A DNA stretch of 64,000 bases from Saccharopolyspora rhizosphaerae (GTDB lineage: Bacteria > Actinomycetota > Actinomycetes > Mycobacteriales > Pseudonocardiaceae), in contig NZ_RSAA01000004.1 in the NCBI RefSeq assembly GCF_003931915.1, forward strand, positions 248,001 through 312,000. The letters are read 5' to 3'. This document shows, one piece after another, positions 26,201-36,284 of this stretch. The translations under genes were made by a program, and so were the position numbers. Position 1 is the stretch's first letter. The number at the start of each line of letters is the position of its first letter. The notes below the pieces were generated by a model. It was not told the DNA's origin. It saw only the letters and a list, made by a program, of their open reading frames with translations, and did not search any database.

Positions 26201-28161
26201 TGCCGCAACGAGTCCAGCAGCTCCGGGTCGGAGCTGTCGAGCAGGGCCGAGTCCAGCCGCAGACCGAAGTCGTAGATGTAGAACTGCTGGCCGGAGGTCT
26301 CCAGGGTGAGCTCGTAGGGCCGCTCGTCGACGACCTCCACGCCCATGCTCTGCAGCACCGGCAGCACCCGGGACAGCGTGACCCGGCCGCCGACGTAGAG
26401 CTTGAAGCGGCGCTGACCGGCGCTGGCGTCGCGCGGCACGTAGAACGACATCCGCAGGTCGTCGGGGCCGCTCAGCGACTCCAGCCGGCGCAGGTCCGCG
26501 AGGCCCTCGGCGGCGGTGAAGTCCTCCTTGTAGGCCTCCGGGAACACCGAGGCGTAGTCCTGCCCCACCTGGGCGACGGCCTCGGACAGCGAACGGGCCG
26601 CGCGGTTCTCGGTCCCGTTGCCGTTCCGCTCGGCGGCCACCTCGGCGACCATCTGGTCGTCCCAGGTGTGGATGGCCTCCTCCAGCCGCTGCTGGATGCG
26701 GTGCAGGTTCGGCTCGACCTGGTCCTCCGGGTCGGTGTGCACCACGAAGTGCACCCGCGCCAGCGTGGATTCGCCCACCCGCGTGCTGTACTCCAGCTCG
26801 GTGCCGCGGAGTTCGTCGAGCAGCACCTCCTGCATGGCCAGCCGCGAACTCGTCGTGTACCGATCGCGCGGCAAGTAGACCAGGCAGGAGAAGAAGCGGC
26901 CGTAGGTGTCGCGGCGCAGGAACGGCTTGAGCTTGCGGCGCTCGGCCAGCGCCAGCACGCCGGTGATGGTCTCCTGCAGGGTCTCGAAGTCGGTGGAGAA
27001 CAGCTCTGTGCGCGGGTAGCTCTGGATCTCCTCCAGCATCCGCTGACCGGAGTAGGACTCCAGCGGGAACCCGGCCCGGTGGATGACCTGCCGCACGCGG
27101 CGTTCCACGAGCGGGATGTCGAGGACGTCCTCGTGCAGCGCGGTGGTGGTGAACAGGCCGAGGAAGCGGTGTTCACCGGTGACCCGGCCGGAGTCGTCGA
27201 AGGTCTTGACACCCACGTAGAACGGGTGGACCGGTCGGTGCACTGTGGACGGTGCGCTGGCTTGGGTGAGCACCAGCAGCTCCGCGGACAGCGCGTGCGC
27301 CCAGGCGTCCGGACCAGCGGTCAGGCTGCGGGAGGCGACGCTGTCGCTGCGCAGCACGCCGAGCCCGGAGGCCAGCACGGGCTGCAGCGCGGGGCCGTCG
27401 CCCTCGACGAGCTCGTAGTGCCGGTAGCCGAGGAACGTGAAGTGACCGTCGGCCAGCCAGCGCAGCAGACCGGCACCGTCGGCGACCTGCTCACCGGGCA
27501 GCGGTGGGTTCTTCTCCAGCTCGTCGGCCAGGGACCGGGCGCAGGCGATCATCCGCTCGGTGTCCTCGACGACCTCGCGCACGTCGTTGAGGACGTCGGC
27601 GAGGTCCTGCCTGAGCGAGGCGAGCCGATCGGGGTCGACGACCTGCCCGACCTCGATGAACATCCAGCTCTCGGCCATCGCACCGGCCGGCGGGTTCGAC
27701 GGGTCCGCCTCGGGCAGCACTTCCAGCAGCTCACCGGCGACGTCGCGCCGGACGACGATGATCGGGTGGATGACGCGCAGCACGTCGGCGTTGTCGCGGC
27801 CGAGCTCGGCGATCAGCGAGTCCACCAGGTAGGGCATGTCGTCGGTGACCGTCTGCACGACGGTGGCTTGGCTCTGCCAACCGTGCTCGTCGCGCGTCGG
27901 GTTGAAGATCTGCACGAGGGCGCGTCCGGCGACCCGGTTCGCGGCGAGCTCGCGGTGCGATCTGAGCGCGCCGACGAGGTCGCTCGGGTCGTCGTCGACG
28001 AGCTCTTCCGCCGGAACGTGGCGGTAGTACGTGCGCAGCAGCTCGCCGAGCTCGGGGGCGAACTCGACGGCTCGTTCCAGCAGTCGCCGTTTGGCCAGTT
28101 CGGGGTTCTCGGACTGCTCACCGGTCGTTCCGGTCGGCAGCTGTCCGGGATTCGACGTCAT
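23224..28161 (-). CDS. gdh: NAD-specific glutamate dehydrogenase, large (L180) class
   Basis: 1645-residue NAD-glutamate dehydrogenase that oxidatively deaminates glutamate to 2-oxoglutarate. Regions: N-terminal ACT-like regulatory part (first ~700 residues), catalytic domain with [22 protein letters not shown], the catalytic Lys in [33 protein letters not shown] and [15 protein letters not shown], then a long C-terminal helical domain. ATG 28161 is preferred to GTG 28188 on spacing to GGAG. Length matches the 180-kDa class (Rv2476c). In mycobacteria this enzyme is inhibited by unphosphorylated GarA; that regulator is not in view. Confidence 0.96.
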   Translation of the reverse strand: [1645 protein letters not shown]

Positions 28162-28303
28162 GTCAGGCAGCTCCACGCTCCACGGCACCTCGTTGTGCCA
28201 ACACGGTCCACTCTAAGACTGCCAGTTCCCGCTCACGGGGCCGGGATCCGACCGAGGGGTCGCGGCGGGTGACGACGCAACGAAACGATGTCCAGGACGT
28301 TTC

Positions 28304-30967
28304 TCAGAGCAACGGATCCACTGCCGCGCTACCGATTCCGGGTGCGCGGTGCCTGGCTCCGACGCCCTCGTGATGATCATCCTCTGTGGACCGGTGCCGC
28401 TTGCGTCCGGCCACGCCGCCGGTGGTGTGATCGATGTGTTCGGCATCGCCCTCACCCCGCTCATCGCCGCGTCCCGGCTCACCGTAACCGGGTTTGTGAC
28501 GACGGCCATGGTTGACGGCGGCGATGCCCTCGCTGACCTGCTGCTTCGCTTCGTCGGTGCGGCCGGCGTTGTAGGCCATCAGCGCGTCGGCGAGCAGGTC
28601 GGCCAGGCTCGCGTCCGGGCTCGGTTCCGGCGGCACCGGTTCCGGTTCGGGCTGCGGTTCGGGCTCCTCCGCGGCCTCCGGCTCCAGCATGCGCTGGGGT
28701 TCGTCCGCGGCGTGCGGTTCCGGCTCTGCGGCGGCGAGGCGGAAGCTCGGGTCGGTCTCCTCGGCCGGACGCGTCGAGCTCTCCGCAGCCTCGGACGTCG
28801 GCGTGGCGGGTTCAGTCTGGAACGCGGCGAGCGGGTCGGAATCGGCGTGCCGGGCGCGACGGCGGGAGGGCTGGTGGTCGGCGGGGAGCTTCAGCTCGGC
28901 GCGGATCTCGGCCAGCGACTTGCCCTTGGACCGGCGCCCGCCCGGCTCCTCCGACTCGGCTTGCGCCGGGACGTCCTCGGGCTCCGCCGCGGGGACGCCG
29001 TGCGCCGGGGTGGCGGGCTCGGGCTCCTGCTCCCGGCGGTCGTGGGCCGCGGTGATGCGCCGCAGGCTGTCGGCCGCCGCCGCCAGCGGGTCACCGCTCC
29101 ACCGCTGCGCGACGCCGTCGTCGTCCCCGTCCTCGAAGCCGCCGGACTCCTCGTCCTCGATCGCGAGGCGTTCCGGCTCGTCGGAGGGCCACCAGGTGCC
29201 GGTGGAGTGCTGGCCGGCGGGCTCCTCCTCCGGCTCGGCCGCCTGCTGGACCCGTTCCGGGGGGGAGCCGAACATCTCGCTCGGCGACGTCGAGTCGAAG
29301 GCCACCCGCGGCTCGGGCATCGCCCGCTCGGCGAACGGCTCCGGGGCCTGTTCGGGTCGCTCCGCGGTCGGCGGGGGCTCCTCCTCGGCTTCCTTGGCGC
29401 GACTGGTCAGCGCTTCCATCAGCAGCCGAGCCGCGTCGTGCGCCTCGGCGTACCCACCCCGGCGGGACTGCTCGTGGCTCCCGTGGTGGCTGGTCGCCGC
29501 GGGTTCAGGTGCCGGCGACGCAGGCTCCGGTCCCACCGTCCGGTGGGTCGAGTGCGCAGGCTCGGTCCGCGCCGCTTCGAGTTCAGGTGCCGCAACGGGC
29601 TCCGGCGCCGAGTGCGCAGGCTCGGTCCGCGCCGCAGCGGACTCGGGCACGGCTTCGGGCGCCGAGTGCGCAGGCCCGCGCTCAGACTCCGCCACGCCCT
29701 TTCCAGGCGCGGGCGCGTCGGGTCCAGGTGCCGCGTGCGCAGGCTCGGTCCGCGCCGCAGCGGACTCGGGCACGGCTTCGGGCGCCGAGCGCGCAGACGC
29801 GCGCTCAGACTCCGCCAGGACAGCTTCAGGCGCGGTCGCGACGGCTTCAGGCTCGGCCGGTTCGGGGTCGGGCACGGCCGCGACGAGCGCCGAACGCCTG
29901 CGGCGAGGCTCCTCGGTCTCCGGCGGGTACGCCTTGATCAGGGCGACTCGGGCGTTGTGCACCAGCGCCCGCCACCGCCGGTCCGCCGAGTAGGCGCCGC
30001 GCAGCGCCTGCAGCGCCGCGGAGACCTCCTCCACGCGCTCGTAAGCGCGGGACAGCGCGTTGAGCGCCTCGGCGAGCAGCCCGTCGAGCTCGTGCCGCTC
30101 GGAGATCGCGGCCGTCTCGGCCAGCACGCGCAGCGCGGCGTCGTGGTCCCCGGCGGGCAAGTGCACACGGGTGGCCAGCGCCAGTCCGAGCCACCCGGTG
30201 GGTCCGGCGGCCGCCGCCCGCACGGGCTCGGCCAGCACCGCCTGGCTGGTCTCGACCGCCTCGACCCGGTGCCCCTGGTCGAGCAGGGCGTGCACGCGCT
30301 CCAGCAGCAACCGGGTCTGGACTTCCCCGCCGTCGGCCTCCGGGTCGCTGAGCCGCCGCAGCAGGCCCAGGCCGACGTCGGTGGCGGCGACGGCCTCGCC
30401 GAACTCGCCGAGCCTGCGGCGGTGCCCGGCTCGGGCGGCCCACACCCGGGCCTGGAGCACGCGGGTGGTGTCGGAGTCGTCGTCGGTGTGGAGGCGTTCG
30501 GCCTCGTCGAGAGCCTCGCTGCGCTCGTCGACGTCCTGCTGCGCGGGCAAGGCCGCGGCCAGGGCGAGGAGGGCGTGCGCGCGCAACGCGGGTTCGACGC
30601 GGTCGCGCGCGAGCTCGCGGCGCAGGACGCGGACGGCCACCTCGTGGCTGCCCGCGTGGACCGCGCACCAGCCGAGCTCGATGCGCAGCCTGGTCAGGAC
30701 GTCGCCGGGAGCGGCGGTTTCGGCGTCGCGCACGGCCTCGAGCGCACGCCCGGTGGCCGCGACACCGCGGCCCAACCTGTTCGAGGCGAACAGCGCCAGC
30801 GCCTCGGCGCGCAACCGCGCGCTCCGGTCGCCGGTGCGCCTGGCGAGCGCGGCCGCTCTGTCGCTGAGCGCCAGCGCCAGTTCCGGGACTCTCCACCGCA
30901 TCTGCCACGCGGGATCGAGCAACCCTTCCACCGAGCTGGACTCCTCAACAGCGGCCACGCTCGCCAA
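28304..30967 (-). CDS. TPR protein with long acidic Pro/Ala/Glu-rich linker
   Basis: About 887 residues. The N-terminal ~340 residues are helical TPR-like repeats (LRAEALALFASNRLGRG, LLALAAALPAQQD, LAEALNALSRAYERVEE). From about 350 to 840 it is low-complexity, rich in P, A, E and S, with repeats around SAPEAVPESAAARTEPAH and islands such as GKSLAEIRAELKLPADHQP. A short conserved helix near the end (LADLLADALMAYNAGRTDEA) is followed by a His/Arg/Gly tail. TTG 30967 has GGAGG at good spacing, 12 nt after the ettA stop; GTG 30958 is the alternative. No signal peptide. Coupling to EttA suggests a cytosolic scaffold role, but the function is unknown. Confidence 0.75.
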   Translation of the reverse strand: MASVAAVEESSSVEGLLDPAWQMRWRVPELALALSDRAAALARRTGDRSARLRAEALALFASNRLGRGVAATGRALEAVRDAETAAPGDVLTRLRIELGWCAVHAGSHEVAVRVLRRELARDRVEPALRAHALLALAAALPAQQDVDERSEALDEAERLHTDDDSDTTRVLQARVWAARAGHRRRLGEFGEAVAATDVGLGLLRRLSDPEADGGEVQTRLLLERVHALLDQGHRVEAVETSQAVLAEPVRAAAAGPTGWLGLALATRVHLPAGDHDAALRVLAETAAISERHELDGLLAEALNALSRAYERVEEVSAALQALRGAYSADRRWRALVHNARVALIKAYPPETEEPRRRRSALVAAVPDPEPAEPEAVATAPEAVLAESERASARSAPEAVPESAAARTEPAHAAPGPDAPAPGKGVAESERGPAHSAPEAVPESAAARTEPAHSAPEPVAAPELEAARTEPAHSTHRTVGPEPASPAPEPAATSHHGSHEQSRRGGYAEAHDAARLLMEALTSRAKEAEEEPPPTAERPEQAPEPFAERAMPEPRVAFDSTSPSEMFGSPPERVQQAAEPEEEPAGQHSTGTWWPSDEPERLAIEDEESGGFEDGDDDGVAQRWSGDPLAAAADSLRRITAAHDRREQEPEPATPAHGVPAAEPEDVPAQAESEEPGGRRSKGKSLAEIRAELKLPADHQPSRRRARHADSDPLAAFQTEPATPTSEAAESSTRPAEETDPSFRLAAAEPEPHAADEPQRMLEPEAAEEPEPQPEPEPVPPEPSPDASLADLLADALMAYNAGRTDEAKQQVSEGIAAVNHGRRHKPGYGEPGRGDERGEGDAEHIDHTTGGVAGRKRHRSTEDDHHEGVGARHRAPGIGSAAVDPLL
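29554..29790 (-). repeat. Internal coding repeats in the TPR protein linker
   Basis: The phrase GCGCAGGCTCGGTCCGCGCC (plus strand) recurs near 29554, 29614 and 29735, about 60 bp or multiples apart, giving repeats of about 20 residues (ARTEPAHSAPE...). Indicates slippage or duplication within the disordered linker. Confidence 0.7.
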
Positions 30968-30978
30968 GGCGCCTCCGT

Positions 30979-32655
<1,677 letters not shown>

Positions 32656-32731
32656 ACCCCGAATCGTAGTTGCGTCCTACCGGGCGCCGCGCACGCGGCC
32701 CCCCGCAACCCGAACGAGCGACAGCCGGGGT

Positions 32732-34747
32732 TCAGCTGCGCGGCGAGTCCTGCTCGGCGAGCCGTTTGAGCATCTCGTTGTAAGCGGTGAGATCGGCGTC
32801 ACCGTCCTGGTCCGCCTTGCGGTCGATCCGCCGCGCCTGCCGGTCGTCCGCCCGGGACCACTGGATGAGCAGCGCCAGCATCACCACGACCAGCGGGATC
32901 TCGCCGGACGCCCAGGCCAGACCGCCGCCGAGCTGCTGATCGGCGAGCAGGTCGGTGAACCACGGCAGGTCGAGGCTGCGGTAGAAGTCCCCGCCGATGG
33001 GCTTGGCGGACATCATCAGCGTGATGCCGAAGAAGGCGTGGAACGGCATCGAGGCGAAGACCAGGCCGACCTTGCCGATGGCGGGCAGGCGGCGCGGCGA
33101 CGGGTCGATGCCGATCACCGGCCAGTAGAAGAGGTAGCCGACCAGCAGGAAGTGGGCGTTCATCGCCAGGTGCGCCCAGTGCTGGTCGAGCGCCAGGTCG
33201 AACAGGCCGGTGAAGTACAGCGCGTAGAACGAGCCGACGAACAGCACCAGCGCGACGACCGGGTGCGTGAGCAGGCGGGTCAGCGGCGAGTTGACGAAGG
33301 CCATCAGCCACTCGCGCGGACCGGGCGGCTGTCCCTTCCCGGCGGGCTTGAGCACCCGCAGCGCCAGCGACGTCGGCCCGCCCAGCACCAGGAGCACGGG
33401 GACGAGCATGGACAGCAGCATGTGCTGGCCCATGTGCACGCTGAACACGGCGGGCGCGTAGCGGCCGACACCACCGGACGTGGCGTAGAGCAGCGTCAGG
33501 CACCCGCACAGCCAGGCCACCGTCCGCCCGACCGGCCACCTGTCACCGCGAGCGCGCAGCCGGTGCACGCCCCACAGGTAGAGGCCGGCCGCCACCAGCG
33601 CCGCGGTGCCGTAGACGAGGTCGAAGCGGTAGTCGAAGAGCAGCCGCCCGAGGTCCGGCGGCGCGTCGAGGGTGTAGCCGATGATCAGCTCAGTGCGGCT
33701 GGGCACCGTCGTGTAACCCTCGGGCGGCGGGGTGCGGCCCAGCGCGACGGCGACGCCGAGGGTGGCGAACATGATCAGCACTTCCACGGCACCGAGCCGC
33801 AGCAGGCCGGAGGAACCGGACTCCAGCCGGGTCACGACCTTGCCGCGCTGCAGGTACCCGACGACCCCGAGCGCCAGCAGCCCGACGATCTTGAACAGCA
33901 CCAGCAGCCCGTAGGTGGAGCCGAACAGCTGCTCCGGCAAGACCCGCACGAGCGCGTTGATCACCCCGGACAGGGCCATCGCGGCCCAGCTGACCAGTGC
34001 GATGGCCGAGAAGCGGCGCGCGACCAGCGGCAGGTGCGCCCCGCCGCGAGCGGCGTGGGCGATCAGGGCGACCAGCCCGCCGACCCACAGCACGGCGCCG
34101 ACCAGGTGGAACAGCAGGCTGTTGGTGGCGACGTCGTGGGCGCCGCCGCTGGCGGAGTGGCCGGTGGCGATGACCGGGAGGAGCCCGGCGAGGCTGAGCC
34201 CGAAGGTCACCGTGGTCCAGCCCCACGACAGCACGATCCGGCAAGCCAGCGCGACGACGAAGGCGATCAGCGCGGTCAACGCCCAGGCCTTGGCCTCTTC
34301 GAGCGCGTCGACCAGGCCGAACACCACCTCGGCGCTGAGCACCTCGTTCACCGGGCGACCGGTGGCGTCGGCGCAGAGGAACGGCACCATCAGAGCCGCT
34401 CCGACGAACCACACCGAGGCGGCCCACCCGGCGGTGCGCACGGCGGCGTAGCCGTCGGCGAGCAGCGCACCCGAGCGGCTCGCCGGAATGCCGAACGAGG
34501 CCAGCAGCAGCGAACCGATCGCCACCACCGCACCGGCCTCGGCAACCACCCTCACCACGGGCAGGCCGTACTGGGTGACGGGACCGGGGTCGGGCAGCCC
34601 GAGCAGGGCGTAGTTGGCCCCGGCGGACAGCGTGGTCAGGGCCGCGGCGACGAGGGCCGCGAGCACTCCTGCGGTGAGGACCAGCACGCCGACCGTGCCG
34701 GAAGCGCTGCGCCTGTGGTTCGGTTCGGCGACGGACTCGGAGGGCAC
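32732..34747 (-). CDS. CopD-CtaG fusion: copper transport and cytochrome oxidase assembly membrane protein
   Basis: 671-residue membrane protein with about 14-16 helices. The N-terminal ~330 residues carry a CopD-type domain (GHSASGGAHDVATNSLLFHLVGAVLWVGGL). The C-terminal ~300 residues are a caa3-type oxidase assembly factor CtaG domain (SVHMGQHMLLSMLVPVLLVLGGP, LTHPVVALVLF, HFLLVGYLFYWPVIGIDPSP, PFHAFFGI), with many His that could handle copper. Such fusions are common in actinobacteria (Rv0102-like). GTG 34747 with an acidic/basic short cytosolic start. Likely delivers copper to the CuA/CuB sites of cytochrome oxidase. Confidence 0.9.
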   Translation of the reverse strand: MPSESVAEPNHRRSASGTVGVLVLTAGVLAALVAAALTTLSAGANYALLGLPDPGPVTQYGLPVVRVVAEAGAVVAIGSLLLASFGIPASRSGALLADGYAAVRTAGWAASVWFVGAALMVPFLCADATGRPVNEVLSAEVVFGLVDALEEAKAWALTALIAFVVALACRIVLSWGWTTVTFGLSLAGLLPVIATGHSASGGAHDVATNSLLFHLVGAVLWVGGLVALIAHAARGGAHLPLVARRFSAIALVSWAAMALSGVINALVRVLPEQLFGSTYGLLVLFKIVGLLALGVVGYLQRGKVVTRLESGSSGLLRLGAVEVLIMFATLGVAVALGRTPPPEGYTTVPSRTELIIGYTLDAPPDLGRLLFDYRFDLVYGTAALVAAGLYLWGVHRLRARGDRWPVGRTVAWLCGCLTLLYATSGGVGRYAPAVFSVHMGQHMLLSMLVPVLLVLGGPTSLALRVLKPAGKGQPPGPREWLMAFVNSPLTRLLTHPVVALVLFVGSFYALYFTGLFDLALDQHWAHLAMNAHFLLVGYLFYWPVIGIDPSPRRLPAIGKVGLVFASMPFHAFFGITLMMSAKPIGGDFYRSLDLPWFTDLLADQQLGGGLAWASGEIPLVVVMLALLIQWSRADDRQARRIDRKADQDGDADLTAYNEMLKRLAEQDSPRS

Positions 34748-34840
34748 ACACCGAGCGTAACGGCCGCTGTCCGCGCCTCACCGGTCAGGATGGCGCCCCT
34801 GGGCGTGGTCTCGCGCACTCCTCGCCGCTACGGTGACCCC

Positions 34841-35425
34841 GTGCCGAACGTCCGTCCCCGCCGACCACGGGTGCTCGCGCTGTGCGTTCTGCTCGGCGGC
34901 TCGGCGCTCGCCGCTTGCGCGAGCGACGTGGCGGGCACACCTGTCCCAGCCGCAGGCTTCATGGAGCACCCGGAGACGACGCAGACCCGCTCGGCGATCG
35001 CGACCCCGCCACGCATCCCGGACCCGCGCGGCGAGGTCGATCCGTGCACCCTGCTCTCCCCCGCCGACCTCGCCCCGGTCGGCGGTGCAGCAGGCCCGCC
35101 GCACCCGGGCAGCCCGGTCCCGGGCGCGTGCGCGCACCTGCTCGGCGGTCACCCGGACAACACGGCCGCGGCCGGCTTCCACGAACCCTTCCCGGTGCTC
35201 GCGCAGCGTCAGCCGAGGGGCGTCGAAGTGGACGTGCACGGCTACTCCAGCTGGCTGTACTGCGAATCCGTCACGGGCTACCAGACGTGCACCGCGGCGA
35301 CCGCCATCAGATCGGACAGATCGTTGCTGACGATGCTCTCGCTCAAGGACGCCTCAGCAGCGGACACCGCTGATCGGCTCTTCGGCCTGACCAGCGCGGC
35401 GCTGCGGAAACTGCCCCCCGGGTAG
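34841..35425 (+). CDS. DUF3558-like secreted lipoprotein
   Basis: 194-residue predicted lipoprotein. Signal: RPRRPRVLALCVLLGGSALAACAS with lipobox L-A-A-C (Cys about residue 27). The mature part has DPCTLLSPADLAPVG, CAHLLGG and paired Cys in LYCESVTGYQTCTAA, a pattern of DUF3558-type actinobacterial lipoproteins. GTG 34841 fits the signal peptide; no strong ribosome-binding site is seen. It is divergent from the CopD-CtaG gene across a 93-nt promoter space. Function unknown. Confidence 0.8.
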   Translation: MPNVRPRRPRVLALCVLLGGSALAACASDVAGTPVPAAGFMEHPETTQTRSAIATPPRIPDPRGEVDPCTLLSPADLAPVGGAAGPPHPGSPVPGACAHLLGGHPDNTAAAGFHEPFPVLAQRQPRGVEVDVHGYSSWLYCESVTGYQTCTAATAIRSDRSLLTMLSLKDASAADTADRLFGLTSAALRKLPPG

Positions 35426-35557
35426 CCCGCTTGCCGGTTGTCGAAAAGCTTGCCGTTGTGTACCGGCTCAGCAACGTTGCCGCGTCGTTCGCACATGCGA
35501 TGCGGCCGACCGCTACCCTCCTTGCTGCACAACGTCGGGCAAACCGCCCACCGAACG

Positions 35558-35631
35558 GCCCCCATAGCTCAGCCGGATAGAGCAAAGGACTTCTAATCCT
35601 TAGGTCGCAGGTTCGAGTCCTGCTGGGGGCG
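35558..35631 (+). tRNA. tRNA-Arg (anticodon TCT)
   Basis: 74-nt cloverleaf: acceptor GCCCCCA pairs with TGGGGGC, D arm AGCTCAGCCGGATAGAGC, anticodon loop CTTCTAA giving TCT, T arm with GGTTCGAGTCC, discriminator G; CCA is not encoded. Decodes AGA/AGG, rare codons in this GC-rich genome. Confidence 0.96.
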
Positions 35632-35859
35632 CTCGAGCCCACCGGGACGAGCGGGTGCTGATCCGCGGAAGATCACCCTCCGCTCACACCGGGTCCGCTT
35701 GCGGACCGAGCTCGTGCCACGCTTCGGACGCCGAGCCTCCAGCGGACGTGCGTGAGCCGTGCAGACTCCCGGGGCGAAGCTGTCCCCACCACTCCAGCAG
35801 CAGGGACCGGGTTGCACGTGATCATCCGCCGGCCGCCGGCTTCCGAGACCCACTCGGAG

Positions 35860-36267
35860 TCAGGCGCTGGGGACGAGTTCGGCCACGAGGTCTCGGACTC
35901 GCCGGTCGATGTCGTCGCGGATCTCGCGGACCGCGTCGACGCCTTGTCCGGCGGGGTCGGTGAGCTCCCAGTCGAGGTAGCGCTTGCCCGGGAAGACGGG
36001 ACAGGCGTCGCCGCAGCCCATGGTGATGACCACGTCGGCGGCTTGGACGGCGTCGGTGGTGAGCTTCTTGGGGAACTCCTGCGACAGGTCGAGGTCGAGT
36101 TCGTGCATGACCTCGACCACGGCGGGGTTGATCGTGGCGGCTGGTGCGGATCCGGCGGAGCGGACAGCGATCTTGCCCCGGGCGTGGTGGTGCAGCAGCG
36201 CGGCGGCCATCTGGGACCGGCCGGCGTTGTGCACGCAGACGAACAGGACCTCGGGGGTGGTGGACAC
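35860..36267 (-). CDS. arsC: Arsenate reductase, low-molecular-weight phosphatase type
   Basis: 135-residue ArsC of the LMW-PTP fold. The catalytic P-loop CVHNAGRSQM (Cys about residue 11, Arg 17) and the general-acid region are present, with GCGDACPVFPGKRYLDWELTDPAG typical of mycothiol/mycoredoxin-coupled actinobacterial ArsC. Reduces arsenate to arsenite. GTG 36267 has GAGGAG about 6 nt upstream; 17 nt behind the acr3 stop, so last gene of arsR-acr3-arsC. Confidence 0.92.
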   Translation of the reverse strand: MSTTPEVLFVCVHNAGRSQMAAALLHHHARGKIAVRSAGSAPAATINPAVVEVMHELDLDLSQEFPKKLTTDAVQAADVVITMGCGDACPVFPGKRYLDWELTDPAGQGVDAVREIRDDIDRRVRDLVAELVPSA

Positions 36268-36284
36268 GACGGCTCCTCGGTTCT

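Noticed and set aside
22975-28272. 1765-codon frame opposite gdh
   Set aside because: High GC leaves the complementary frame of a coding gene open; the composition (Val/Gln/His/Arg-rich) is typical of antisense and no motif is seen.
35593-35853. 86-codon frame overlapping the tRNA
   Set aside because: It reads through tRNA-Arg (ending in the familiar DSNLRPKD artefact).
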